Made by a program: the position numbers and the translations under genes
Shown here: one piece after another, positions 1 through 7,799 of the stretch
Numbering within the stretch: the first letter of the stretch is position 1
Layout: each line of letters begins with the position of its first letter
NCBI GenBank assembly: GCA_030613745.1
Contig: JAUWLK010000022.1
Span: 1-17,489, forward strand
Reading direction: 5' to 3'
DNA: 17,489 bases
From: Flavobacteriaceae bacterium
GTDB taxonomy: Bacteria; Bacteroidota; Bacteroidia; Flavobacteriales; Flavobacteriaceae
The notes under the pieces: generated by a model
The model's database searches: none
Seen by the model: only the letters and a program-made list of their open reading frames with translations
Told to the model about the DNA's origin: nothing

Positions 1-50
1 GTATCAACTATAACTCCGTCTAAATCGAATATGAATGCTTTTTTATTCAT
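1..50 (-). CDS. pgmB: beta-phosphoglucomutase, N-terminal fragment (cut by window edge)
   Basis: Only the first 16 codons are present, read on the minus strand from ATG at 50-48. They translate to MNKKAFIFDLDGVIVD, which is the HAD-superfamily motif I (D9-x-D11-G-V) in the form typical of beta-phosphoglucomutase; D9 would be the phosphorylated nucleophile and D11 the general acid/base. The enzyme converts beta-glucose 1-phosphate to glucose 6-phosphate in the cytoplasm, downstream of maltose phosphorylase. Its ATG lies inside the last codons of the upstream transporter gene (8-nt overlap, 43-50), so the two are probably translationally coupled. The sub-family name rests on the short motif plus the maltose-locus context; another HAD phosphatase cannot be excluded from so few residues. 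Confidence 0.75.
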   Translation of the reverse strand, partial: MNKKAFIFDLDGVIVD

Positions 51-1527
51 TTGTATCTTTTACTCTTAAAGTTAAAACTCCTGCTAAAATCATTGCAAAA
101 CCTCCTATAATTAATGCATAAACAGGTTGCCCGTTAAAAAGAGTTCTAATGATAAAGCCAAGTATTGTAGCGGCGACTAATTGTGGGATTACAATAAAGA
201 AGTTAAATACTCCCATAAAATATCCCATTTTTTTTGCAGGCAATGCTCCTGATAGCATAGCGTATGGCATAGATAAAATACTAGCCCAAGCAATTCCAAC
301 TCCTATCATAGACAGTAGTAGTATATTCGGACTTGTGATAAAATAAATAGAAATTAATCCTAAACCACCTAAAACTAAGGCGATAAGATGTGTTACTTTT
401 CTACTTGTTTTTCTGGCTATAACCGGTAATAAAAAGGCAACAAGAGCGGCGACTCCATTATATACTGTAAATAATACGCCAACCCAATCGGCTCCTATAT
501 TGTAAAGCTCAGATGTAGTATCAGATGTATTGTAAATATGTCCTGTTACCGCTTGTGTTGTATAAATCCACATAGAAAACAAGGCAAACCAGGAGAAAAA
601 TTGTACCCAAACTAGCTGTTTCATTGTTTTGGGCATATTGAGTAAATCGGATGTAATAGTCACAAAACTACTTTGCACTCCTTTTTTTCTCAAAATGGCA
701 GCAATTACAAATAATAAACCTGTAGCGATGATACCATAAGCTAAAATATAAAGTGCTTTATCTAATTCTTTTTGCATTAAGAAAAAAGTAAATAGTGCAC
801 CTAACAGTATCATGATAATTCCAATATTTAGTTGTTTTTTATCATTAACTTTTTCTGAAACATATGCATCTACAGGTTCATCATCGTGAAATGCATCCAT
901 TTCTTCTGGAGAGTACTCCTTTGATTTGAAAACTGTCCAAAGTACTGCTAGTAAGAATACTATACCACCAACATAAAAAGACCATTTTACAGAATCAGGA
1001 ATAACTCCTTCTGCAGCTGTATTACTGATGTTAAACCAATTGGTGAGTACATAGGGTAATATTGATCCTACAACAGCACCGATTCCAATAAAAAAACTTT
1101 GCATAGCAAATCCATCTGTACGTTGTTTATCGTCTAAATTATCTGCTACGAATGCTCTAAAAGGTTCCATAGAAATATTAATCGATGCATCTAAAATCCA
1201 AAGCATAATAGCAGCAACCCAAAGTACAGGCGAATTTGGCATATAAAATAAAGCTGCTGTAGCTAAAATTGCCCCGACCAAAAAGTAAGGTCTTCTTCTT
1301 CCCAATCGAGTCCATGTTTTATCACTAAAGAAGCCAACGATTGGTTGAACAATCAAACCTGTTAATGGTGCTGCAATCCATAGAATTGGTATTTCATCAA
1401 TACTGGCTCCTAATGTTTCAAAAATTCGTGAAACATTTGCATTTTGTAAGGCAAATCCAAATTGAATGCCCAAAAATCCAAAACTCATGTTCCATATTTC
1501 CCAGAAACTAAGATGTCTTTTTTTCAT
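43..1527 (-). CDS. MFS/GPH (SLC45-like) sugar:cation symporter, probable maltose transporter
   Basis: This 494-residue inner-membrane protein has about 12 hydrophobic segments. A central hydrophilic loop at about residues 205-233 is rich in acidic and lysine residues. Residues 68-81 read SDKTWTRLGRRRPY, the loop 2-3 signature (R-x-G-R-R-R-P) shared by plant sucrose transporters, animal SLC45 and bacterial maltose/sucrose symporters. A second typical patch, D-x-S-I-N-I-S-M-E-P-F-R-A-F-V-A-D, follows at about residues 113-129. In Bacteroidota starch loci this family carries maltose across the inner membrane for cytosolic phosphorolysis. The 8-nt overlap with the beta-phosphoglucomutase start, and the LacI-family gene upstream on the same strand, support that role. 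The start at 1527 is the first Met of the hydrophobic N-terminus (MKKRHLSFWEIWNMSFG). The exact substrate (maltose versus another disaccharide) is inferred. Confidence 0.85.
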   Translation of the reverse strand: MKKRHLSFWEIWNMSFGFLGIQFGFALQNANVSRIFETLGASIDEIPILWIAAPLTGLIVQPIVGFFSDKTWTRLGRRRPYFLVGAILATAALFYMPNSPVLWVAAIMLWILDASINISMEPFRAFVADNLDDKQRTDGFAMQSFFIGIGAVVGSILPYVLTNWFNISNTAAEGVIPDSVKWSFYVGGIVFLLAVLWTVFKSKEYSPEEMDAFHDDEPVDAYVSEKVNDKKQLNIGIIMILLGALFTFFLMQKELDKALYILAYGIIATGLLFVIAAILRKKGVQSSFVTITSDLLNMPKTMKQLVWVQFFSWFALFSMWIYTTQAVTGHIYNTSDTTSELYNIGADWVGVLFTVYNGVAALVAFLLPVIARKTSRKVTHLIALVLGGLGLISIYFITSPNILLLSMIGVGIAWASILSMPYAMLSGALPAKKMGYFMGVFNFFIVIPQLVAATILGFIIRTLFNGQPVYALIIGGFAMILAGVLTLRVKDTNE

Positions 1528-1557
1528 GTGTTTATATTTATTGATTTTTAATGGTCA

Positions 1558-1575
1558 TCCCGATAATTATCGGGA
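1558..1575. repeat. 18-bp perfect palindrome in the transporter leader
   Basis: TCCCGATAATTATCGGGA is a perfect palindrome whose near edge lies 30 nt upstream of the transporter start codon on the minus strand. It is much more GC-rich at its ends than its surroundings. In RNA it would form a 7-bp stem with a four-base loop. It could be a dispersed repeat, a 5'-UTR mRNA-stabilising hairpin or a protein-binding site; the sequence does not decide. No U-tract follows it on the minus strand, so it is not a good intrinsic terminator. Confidence 0.5.
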
Positions 1576-1644
1576 CTGTTTGCTATTAATAATTTCCTTA
1601 AATGTGATAATTTTTAACATGCTCATTTCATTTGATAAAAGATT

Positions 1645-1692
1645 TTTTATATACTGAATAGAACAAGTATATAAAATAGATCAAGTATATAA
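1645..1692. repeat. tandem direct/inverted repeat cluster around CAAGTATATAA
   Basis: An inverted repeat has perfect 11-bp arms, TTTTATATACT (1645-1655) and AGTATATAAAA (1666-1676), around a 10-nt spacer. Overlapping its right arm, GA(A/T)CAAGTATATAA occurs twice (1661-1674 and 1679-1692), an 18-bp direct repeat with one mismatch. The cluster lies 118-165 nt upstream of the transporter start and may be its promoter or operator region. AT-richness makes chance repeats likelier here, so function is uncertain. Confidence 0.4.
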
Positions 1693-1758
1693 TTAAAAAT
1701 GAAATAAATAAAATATAAATTTATTTAAATTATATCTCTTTAATAAAAAATATGATTA

Positions 1759-1785
1759 ATAGACAAGATATTATAACTTGTCTAT
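1759..1785 (-). terminator. inverted repeat after the LacI-family gene, possible weak terminator
   Basis: ATAGACAAG (1759-1767) and CTTGTCTAT (1777-1785) form perfect 9-bp arms around a 9-nt AT spacer, 70 nt past the stop codon of the regulator on the minus strand. A run of six T follows on that strand, but only after eight other bases. The stem has few G-C pairs, so it is a poor intrinsic terminator and could equally be an operator for the transporter. Confidence 0.35.
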
Positions 1786-1854
1786 GTTTTGTGTGAAGTA
1801 TAAAAAATCAGCAAGTGTGAAATAATTACTAATTATTCAGCAAATATATAAATT

Positions 1855-2898
1855 TTATTTAATACTGTTATATTTTAACTTTTTAGTTGATTCTCTTAAG
1901 ATTAAATCTGTCTCAACAATTTTAGTTCTAAATTGATAATCAGTTTCTTGACTATCAATTTCGTTTAATAAAAGTTCTATTGCTTTTTGCCCCATAGTGT
2001 TACCATGTTGTGCTACAGTTGATAAAGATGGTGAAGAAAATTGAGAGATTAATCCATCGGTAAATCCTAAAATAGAAATATCTTCAGGTATTTTTAATCC
2101 TTTTTTAGTTGCAATTTTCATTGCAATAGCAGCATAAATTTCATTCACAGCAAAAATTCCGTCAGGTAGGTTTTTAAGAGAAAATAATTTTTTTATTTGT
2201 TCTTCTATTTCAAGTTTTTCGTCAATTTTAACTATCAAATTTTTATTAAGAGGTAAATTACTATTGTTAATAGCATTTTCGTATCCCTCTTTTCGTAAGG
2301 TACCAACACTAACATAATCAGGAGTTGTTAAAATAGCAATTCTTTTACAACCAATATTAATTAAATGTTTAGTGGCCAAATAACCTCCATCAACATCATT
2401 TGTAAGCACTTTATTACAGTTAATTTCATCAATGACCCTATCAAACATTACCAAAGGAATGCCGTTGTTTATCAGGTCTTTAAAATGTGTATAATCTCCT
2501 TTTTCTTCTGTTTCTTTAGCTACAGAAACAATAATACCATCAACAACACCATTGGCTAGCATATCCATATTCAATACTTCTTTTTCGTAGGAATCCATTG
2601 ACATACAAATCATTACATTATAACCTTTTTCATTGGCTACATGTTCTATTCCACTAATAACTTTTGTAAAAAAATGATGAACAATTTGAGGTATTATTAT
2701 ACCAATAGTTTTGGTTTTTTGGTTGCGTAAATTTAATGCTAAGCTATTTGGTTTATAGTGATAATATTTAGCAAATGCCTTTATTCTTTCTTTTACTTCT
2801 TCACTAATTTCATGACTATCTTTTAAAGCTTTTGATACGGTTGAAATAGAAACATCAAATTCTTTGGCAATCATTTTGAGTGTGATTTTTTGTTTCAT
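1855..2898 (-). CDS. LacI-family transcriptional regulator (MalR-like) of the starch locus
   Basis: This is a 347-residue cytoplasmic DNA-binding protein of normal family length. Residues 4-26 are the LacI helix-turn-helix (ITLKMIAKEFDVSISTVSKAL), with the recognition helix at about 17-25. The hinge helix follows at about 50-58 (PNSLALNLR); Leu57 matches the leucine that in LacI/PurR proteins wedges into a central CpG step. The rest, from about 65 (KTIGIIIPQIVHHFF), is a periplasmic-binding-protein-like sensor core with the usual LILRES ending near 332-337. Family knowledge predicts binding of a maltodextrin-type effector. It is transcribed divergently from susC, and the shared gap carries CG-centred palindromes matching its hinge type, so it probably controls susC and perhaps itself. 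Whether it represses or activates is not visible. B. thetaiotaomicron uses the unrelated SusR for its sus genes, so this is a different regulatory solution. Confidence 0.88.
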   Translation of the reverse strand: MKQKITLKMIAKEFDVSISTVSKALKDSHEISEEVKERIKAFAKYYHYKPNSLALNLRNQKTKTIGIIIPQIVHHFFTKVISGIEHVANEKGYNVMICMSMDSYEKEVLNMDMLANGVVDGIIVSVAKETEEKGDYTHFKDLINNGIPLVMFDRVIDEINCNKVLTNDVDGGYLATKHLINIGCKRIAILTTPDYVSVGTLRKEGYENAINNSNLPLNKNLIVKIDEKLEIEEQIKKLFSLKNLPDGIFAVNEIYAAIAMKIATKKGLKIPEDISILGFTDGLISQFSSPSLSTVAQHGNTMGQKAIELLLNEIDSQETDYQFRTKIVETDLILRESTKKLKYNSIK

Positions 2899-3063
2899 AT
2901 TTTAGTAAATTTCGAAAGCTAATTTAATCAATTTTTTAATGTTAATTCTAATTAATTATATTTTATTGTTAATACCATAATTAGACTCCTTCTAAATTAA
3001 GATTTACGCAATTTCAGTCATTTATTTTTTTAAAATCCAAAAAATTCAAAAAAATATTATTTA

Positions 3064-3079
3064 ACTCTAACGTTTTCGT
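3064..3079. promoter_or_regulatory. degenerate LacI-family operator (distal)
   Basis: ACTCTAACGTTTTCGT matches the perfect operator at 3096-3111 in 13 of 16 positions. The right half and centre (AACGTTTTCGT) are identical and all three differences fall in the left half. It lies exactly 32 bp upstream of the perfect copy, close to three turns of B-DNA, so both sites would face the same side of the helix. It was found by the repeated 12-mer AACGTTTTCGTA at 3069-3080 and 3101-3112. Confidence 0.6.
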
Positions 3080-3095
3080 AAAAAAAGTTATTAAC

Positions 3096-3111
3096 ACGAA
3101 AACGTTTTCGT
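3096..3111. promoter_or_regulatory. perfect 16-bp CG-centred operator, probable LacI-family binding site
   Basis: ACGAAAACGTTTTCGT is a perfect palindrome centred on CpG, the classic shape of a LacI/GalR-family operator and consistent with the Leu57 hinge helix of the divergent regulator. It is 121 nt upstream of the susC ATG and 197 nt from the regulator's ATG. It lies upstream of the candidate susC -33 element (3138) rather than over it, a placement that could suit activation as well as repression. Confidence 0.75.
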
Positions 3112-3137
3112 AGCATTTAAGCTGATTTTTATCAGTA

Positions 3138-3165
3138 TTGAGTAATTGTTAATGATATACATTCA
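3138..3165 (+). promoter_or_regulatory. tentative susC promoter (Bacteroidota type)
   Basis: TTG at 3138-3140 and TACATTCA at 3158-3165 resemble the Bacteroidota -33 TTG and -7 TAnnTTTG elements with a 17-nt gap. The -7 match is imperfect (the last TG reads CA). It would give a leader of about 60 nt before the susC start. A second TTG at 3146-3148 is spaced too closely. This is an inference from consensus only. Confidence 0.3.
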
Positions 3166-3174
3166 CGCCGTGAA
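3162..3174. repeat. 13-bp odd-length palindrome in the susC leader
   Basis: TTCACG-C-CGTGAA is a perfect 6+1+6 inverted repeat overlapping the candidate -7 element and ending 58 nt before the susC start. It differs from the CGAAAACG operator family, so it could bind a second regulator. Its single-base centre makes it a poor RNA hairpin. Confidence 0.4.
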
Positions 3175-3232
3175 ATATAAAAAATAGCAAGTTTTTATTA
3201 AAAATTAATACTTAAAAACAAAAATTAATTTT

Positions 3233-6133
3233 ATGAAACAAATTAGACAATTAATCCTTGGGATTTTATTTTTACTACCTTTATTTATGTCTGCTCAAGA
3301 GCTGATAAAAGGTAATGTAAAAGATGCCACAGGAGAAGATCTTCCAGGTGTATCTATATTGGTAAAAGGTACAGCAAATGGAACTGCAACCGATTTTGAT
3401 GGTAATTTTACACTTCAGGTTGATGATGCAAATGCAATTTTAGTTTTTTCTTTTGTAGGTTTTGAAACCGTAGAGATAACAGCCTCTTCAAGCATGGCTG
3501 TTACAATGCAAGAATCTGCTGAAAGTTTAGATGAGGTTATTTTGATTGGTTACGGTCAAACAACTAAAAAAGATGCAACAGGTGCTGTTGAAAGAGTTGG
3601 CGCCAAAGAATTTAATGTAGGTGCAATTGCTTCACCTGAGCAATTAATTACAGGTAAAGCTGCAGGTGTAAATGTTATTCCTCCAAGTGGAACACCTGGT
3701 GAGGGAGGTACCATTAAAATTAGAGGAGGTAATTCATCATTAAGCGCTAATAATAGCCCGCTTATAGTTGTTGATGGAGTTCCTATTGATCAAAATGGAC
3801 CAGCATTAAACACTATTAACCCTAGTGATATTGAAAGTTTTAATATTTTAAAAGATGCTTCGGCAACTGCAATTTATGGTTCAAGAGCTACCAATGGTGT
3901 TATTTTAATTACTACCAAGTCAGGTAAAATGAATCAAGACTTTAAAGTAAGTTTTGCTAGTAATTTTTCTATTGGTGAAAGAGTAAATGAAGTTAATGTA
4001 TTGTCAACAGAAGAATTTAGAGCGGCTATACAAGCTACGGGAACTCCAGAAGGAATAGCACTTTTAGGAGATGCAGATACAGATTGGCAAGATGTAATTT
4101 TTCAAACTGCATTTGGTACCGATAATAATTTAACATTTTCTGAAGGTTTTGATAATTCTTCATATCGTATATCTATTGGTTACTTATATCAAGAAGGAGT
4201 TTTAAAAACTTCTTTATATGATCGAAAAAGTGCATCAATAAATTTTCGACAAAACTTATTTGATAATAGTTTAAAAATGGATTTTAATATAAGAGGTTCA
4301 TTTGCAGGTGATGATTTTGCCGATGATGGAGCTTTAGACACAGCAGTTAGATTTGATCCAACACAACCTGTTTATAGTGGTAATTCAAATTATGGAGGCT
4401 ATTGGGAATGGTTGGATGCCGATGGTAGCCCAGCAGGTTTGGCTCCTAGAAATCCATTAGGGTTATTGGAACAGAAAACCAATCACGCAGCTACGGATAG
4501 ATTTATGGGTAATGCAAAATTTGATTATAAATTCGGCTTTTTAGAAGGCTTAAATATTGTAGCTAATTTTGGTTTTGATTACGCTGAAGTTTCAGGTAGA
4601 AAATTTACTCCTGTAAGTTCTGCAAGTGGGTTTGACTCTCAGGGAACTAACGAAACTTATTCAAGTGTAAGAAGAAGTACGCTAGCAGATATTTATTTAA
4701 ACTATGTAAAAACTTTTAATGATGTACATAAAATAGATGTTATGCTAGGTCATTCTTTTCAGGATTTTTATAGAGAAGATGATTCTTATAGTATTACAGG
4801 ACTTGGTGCAATTAATGAAACTGAGTTTGCAACAACTAATGCATTGCTGTCTTATTTTGGTCGTGTAAACTATACTTATGATAGTAGATATTTAGTGACT
4901 TTTACTTATAGACGGGATGGATCTTCAAGATTTGCTCCCGAAAACCGTTGGGGTAATTTCTTATCTGGTGCTTTAGCATGGAATATTTCCGAAGAAGCAT
5001 TTTTAAAAGATTCTGATGTTGTTTCTACTTTAAAATTACGATTAGGTTATGGAGAAACAGGACAACAAGAAATAGGTAGTGACTTTGGTTATTTACCAAT
5101 TTATACAACAGGGCAAAATAATGTACGTTACCAATTTGGAGATAGATTTGTAAATACTTTGAGACCTGAAGGTTATGATGCAAATATTAAATGGGAAGAA
5201 TCAGCTACCTATAATATTGGTTTAGATTATGGATTTATTAATGATAGAATTACGGGTTCTATAGAGTATTTTACAAGAGACACTAAAGATGTTTTAAGTA
5301 CAGTTTCACCACCTGCTGGATCAAATTTAACAAATAGTTTATTTACAAATATTGGTAGTTTATCTAGTTTTGGTGTTGAATTTTCTATCAATGCAGATAT
5401 TGTTCAGAAAGAAGATTTTACGTGGAATGTTGGATTTAATGCTACTTATTTAGAGAATGAGATTACAAAACTAAATACAATTGATGATCCTAGCTCACCA
5501 GGTCTCGCTACAGGAGGTATTAGTGGAGGTGTTGGTAATACAATTCAAACACAAAAAGTAGGAGAAGCACAAAATTCATTTCTAGTTTTTAAACAAGTTT
5601 ATGATGCTAATGGTGACCCTATAGATGGAGTTTATGTGGATAGAGATCAAGATGGTAAATTTACAGATGCAGATAAATATGTATATCACAGTCCGAATCC
5701 AGATTATTTACTTGGTTTCTCATCTTATATGAATTGGAGAAATTTTGATTTCAACTTTACGATGCGTGCAAGTATAGGTAACTATGCATATAATAATATT
5801 GCGGCGAAAGCATCTATAACAAATTTAAGTGATTTAGGTACAAATAGAAATGTACACAATTCAATTTTAGATACGGGTTTTCAAGAAATTCAATTATGGT
5901 CTGATTATTTTATTCAAGATGCATCTTTCCTAAAAATGGATAATATTGTATTTGGATATAATTTTGATAATTTAAAAGATGGTGATGTTACATTAAGAAT
6001 ATACTCCTCTGTACAAAACGTATTTACAATTACCGATTATGATGGATTAGATCCTGAAATTAACGGAGGTATTGATAATAATTTTTATCCAAGGGCAAGA
6101 ACTTTCTTGCTAGGATTTAATGTTAACTTTTAA
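3233..6133 (+). CDS. susC: SusC-family TonB-dependent outer-membrane alpha-glucan importer
   Basis: This 966-residue protein imports maltooligosaccharides across the outer membrane using TonB energy. Residues 1-21 are a signal peptide ending in MSAQ. Residues about 22-95 form a carboxypeptidase-D regulatory-like Ig domain (GNVKDATGEDLPGVSILVKG), as in most SusC proteins. D100-E-V-I-L-I-G-Y-G108 is the TonB-box-like segment before the plug (about 110-230, with IRGGNSSLSANNSPLIVVDGVP and the LKDASATAIYGSRATNGVILI signature). The rest is the 22-strand barrel, ending in the aromatic terminus FNVNF. There is no N-terminal STN signalling domain, so it is a pure transporter rather than an anti-sigma-linked one. 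The start follows an A-rich leader with no strong Shine-Dalgarno. It is first in the operon and 12 nt from susD. The substrate is inferred from the amylase, SusE/F-like proteins and maltose genes around it. Confidence 0.93.
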   Translation: MKQIRQLILGILFLLPLFMSAQELIKGNVKDATGEDLPGVSILVKGTANGTATDFDGNFTLQVDDANAILVFSFVGFETVEITASSSMAVTMQESAESLDEVILIGYGQTTKKDATGAVERVGAKEFNVGAIASPEQLITGKAAGVNVIPPSGTPGEGGTIKIRGGNSSLSANNSPLIVVDGVPIDQNGPALNTINPSDIESFNILKDASATAIYGSRATNGVILITTKSGKMNQDFKVSFASNFSIGERVNEVNVLSTEEFRAAIQATGTPEGIALLGDADTDWQDVIFQTAFGTDNNLTFSEGFDNSSYRISIGYLYQEGVLKTSLYDRKSASINFRQNLFDNSLKMDFNIRGSFAGDDFADDGALDTAVRFDPTQPVYSGNSNYGGYWEWLDADGSPAGLAPRNPLGLLEQKTNHAATDRFMGNAKFDYKFGFLEGLNIVANFGFDYAEVSGRKFTPVSSASGFDSQGTNETYSSVRRSTLADIYLNYVKTFNDVHKIDVMLGHSFQDFYREDDSYSITGLGAINETEFATTNALLSYFGRVNYTYDSRYLVTFTYRRDGSSRFAPENRWGNFLSGALAWNISEEAFLKDSDVVSTLKLRLGYGETGQQEIGSDFGYLPIYTTGQNNVRYQFGDRFVNTLRPEGYDANIKWEESATYNIGLDYGFINDRITGSIEYFTRDTKDVLSTVSPPAGSNLTNSLFTNIGSLSSFGVEFSINADIVQKEDFTWNVGFNATYLENEITKLNTIDDPSSPGLATGGISGGVGNTIQTQKVGEAQNSFLVFKQVYDANGDPIDGVYVDRDQDGKFTDADKYVYHSPNPDYLLGFSSYMNWRNFDFNFTMRASIGNYAYNNIAAKASITNLSDLGTNRNVHNSILDTGFQEIQLWSDYFIQDASFLKMDNIVFGYNFDNLKDGDVTLRIYSSVQNVFTITDYDGLDPEINGGIDNNFYPRARTFLLGFNVNF

Positions 6134-6145
6134 AATATAAAGACA

Positions 6146-7780
6146 ATGAAAATATTAAAATTAAATAATAAAATTTATATAGGACTAGTTAGCTTAGTGT
6201 TTGTATTATTTTTTGTTTCATGTGAAAGCGAATTAGACAAAGATCCTATTACTGAAAAGACCGAATCACAAGCATTCGAGTCTCCAGATTCTTATGAGCA
6301 GTTTTTAGCCAAAATTTATGGCGGTTGGGCTGTTAATGGACAAGAATTAAATGGTAATGATGATATTCAAGGTATTGACGGTAATTTTTCAAATTATGTT
6401 CGTTTGCTTTTTACTTTGCAACAATTAAGTACTGAAGAAACAATTATTGCTTGGAATGATGGTACTATACATGATATTCATAACCATGTTTGGACACCAT
6501 CTAATGAATTTATTGCCGCTATGTATTACAGGGTTTATTTTCAAGTAGGAATGGTAAATCAATTCTTAAGAGAAACTACCGATGACAAATTGAACGGAAG
6601 AGGTGTAGATGCAGATTTAAAAGCTGAAATACAATTATTTAGAGCAGAAGCTCGTTTTATGAGAGCTATGAGTTATTGGCATGGAATTGATTTCTTTGGA
6701 GATATACCTTTTGTAACAGAAGATGATATCGTAGGAAATTTCTTCCCGGAACAAAAACCAAGAACAGAGATGTTTAACTTTATCGAATCTGAATTGATAG
6801 CTATTGAAAACACATTAGTTGCTTCTGGTCAAAATGTGGCGGGGAGAGCTGATCAAGCAGCTGTTTGGATGTTGTTGGCAAAATTATATTTGAATGCTGA
6901 AGTTTATACTGGTACTGCAAGATATAATGACGCCATGAACTATACTATGAAAGTAATAGGTCAAAGCGGTCGCACTATTCATAAGGATGGAGATTCTGAT
7001 AAGCTGTTTTCAAGTTATTCTCAATTGTTTTTAGCAGATAATGGTAGTAATGGTGCAGAAAATGAAACAATCTTTTCTATTCAATTTGATGGTGTAAATA
7101 TAACTGGATATGGAGGGACTACTTATTTAACACATGCAGCTATTGGAGGCGATATGAATGCTTCAGATTTTGGTGTGAGTAATGGATGGGGTGGTCTACG
7201 TACTACCAAAGGTTTTGTTGAGAAATTTGATGATATTACTGGTAATACAGATTCAAGAGCTATGTTTTTTACAGATGGACAATCTTTAGAAATTGAGAAT
7301 CCATTTACTTTTACTGATGGATATGCAGTTGCTAAATATCGTAATATAGATACAAATGGAGATCAAGGCTCCGATGGTTCTGGAGAATTCACAGATATTG
7401 ATTTTCCTGTTTTTCGTTTGGCAGATGCTTATTTAATGTATGCTGAATTGAATCTGCGTGGTGGTGGTGGTGATGCTGCAACTGCGGTAGATTATATCAA
7501 TATGCTAAGAGAAAGAGCTTATGGAGATACTAGTGGTAATATTTCTTCAGGAGATTTAGATCTAGATTTTATTTTGGCTGAAAGGTCAAGAGAATTATTT
7601 TGGGAAAGCCATAGAAGAACTGACTTGATTCGTTTTGGTCAATTCTCTGATCAAGGTGTTTGGCCTTGGAAAGGTGGTGTAATGGCGGGTACAACAACAG
7701 AAAGTTATAGAGATCTTTATCCTATTCCGTCTGCAGATATTATTGCTAATCCAACGTTAACCCAAAATGATGGTTATTAA
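6146..7780 (+). CDS. susD: SusD/RagB-family surface glycan-binding lipoprotein
   Basis: This 544-residue surface lipoprotein forms the hinged lid of the SusC channel and hands glycan to it. The signal peptide has a lipobox FVSC with Cys26 as the lipidated residue. Acidic positions follow (C-E-S-E-L-D), resembling the Bacteroidota lipoprotein surface-export signal. Typical SusD landmarks are the TPR-region helix around residues 165-197 (FRAEARFMRAMSYWHGIDFFGDIPFVTE), the C-terminal helix around 478-499 (AERSRELFWESHRRTDLIRFGQF) and the ending IPSADIIANPTLTQNDGY. Length is normal for the family. It starts 12 nt after the susC stop and is followed after 19 nt by the SusE-like gene, so all are in one operon. 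Aromatic binding residues for starch cannot be assigned without a structure alignment. Confidence 0.93.
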   Translation: MKILKLNNKIYIGLVSLVFVLFFVSCESELDKDPITEKTESQAFESPDSYEQFLAKIYGGWAVNGQELNGNDDIQGIDGNFSNYVRLLFTLQQLSTEETIIAWNDGTIHDIHNHVWTPSNEFIAAMYYRVYFQVGMVNQFLRETTDDKLNGRGVDADLKAEIQLFRAEARFMRAMSYWHGIDFFGDIPFVTEDDIVGNFFPEQKPRTEMFNFIESELIAIENTLVASGQNVAGRADQAAVWMLLAKLYLNAEVYTGTARYNDAMNYTMKVIGQSGRTIHKDGDSDKLFSSYSQLFLADNGSNGAENETIFSIQFDGVNITGYGGTTYLTHAAIGGDMNASDFGVSNGWGGLRTTKGFVEKFDDITGNTDSRAMFFTDGQSLEIENPFTFTDGYAVAKYRNIDTNGDQGSDGSGEFTDIDFPVFRLADAYLMYAELNLRGGGGDAATAVDYINMLRERAYGDTSGNISSGDLDLDFILAERSRELFWESHRRTDLIRFGQFSDQGVWPWKGGVMAGTTTESYRDLYPIPSADIIANPTLTQNDGY

Positions 7781-7799
7781 TTTTAAAACAATAAGAATT

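Larger units (their letters stand above)
1528..1854. other. intergenic region between lacI-type gene and transporter, with several inverted/direct repeats
   Basis: I see no gene in these 327 nt. The stretch is very AT-rich and holds three symmetric elements, listed separately at 1558-1575, 1645-1692 and 1759-1785. It is long enough to contain a terminator for the regulator gene and a separate promoter for the transporter. On the minus strand two copies of TATACTTG (within 1682-1692 and 1664-1674) differ by one base from the Bacteroidota -7 consensus TAnnTTTG, but no convincing upstream TTG sits at the right spacing. Confidence 0.5.
2899..3232. promoter_or_regulatory. divergent regulatory region between the LacI-family gene and susC
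   Basis: These 334 nt contain no gene. They must carry the promoters of the regulator (leftward) and of the susCDEF operon (rightward). The visible elements are two related operator-like sequences (3064-3079 and 3096-3111), a candidate susC promoter (3138-3165) and a 13-bp palindrome in the presumed susC leader (3162-3174), each listed separately. The left half (2899-3060) is AT-rich, with no symmetric element I would defend and no convincing TTG/TAnnTTTG pair for the regulator. Confidence 0.7.

Noticed and set aside
149..346. short plus-strand frame opposite the symporter C-terminus
   Set aside because: It is a reverse-complement shadow of membrane-segment codons; no ribosome site or domain is present.
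3069..3080. left CGTTTTCG element as a third independent palindrome
   Set aside because: It is the intact half of the degenerate operator 3064-3079 and is not symmetric on its own; it is counted once.
7767..7799. earlier in-frame start for the SusE-like gene
   Set aside because: It would overlap susD and add 11 residues before the positively charged N-region; the lipoprotein signal is complete from ATG 7800.
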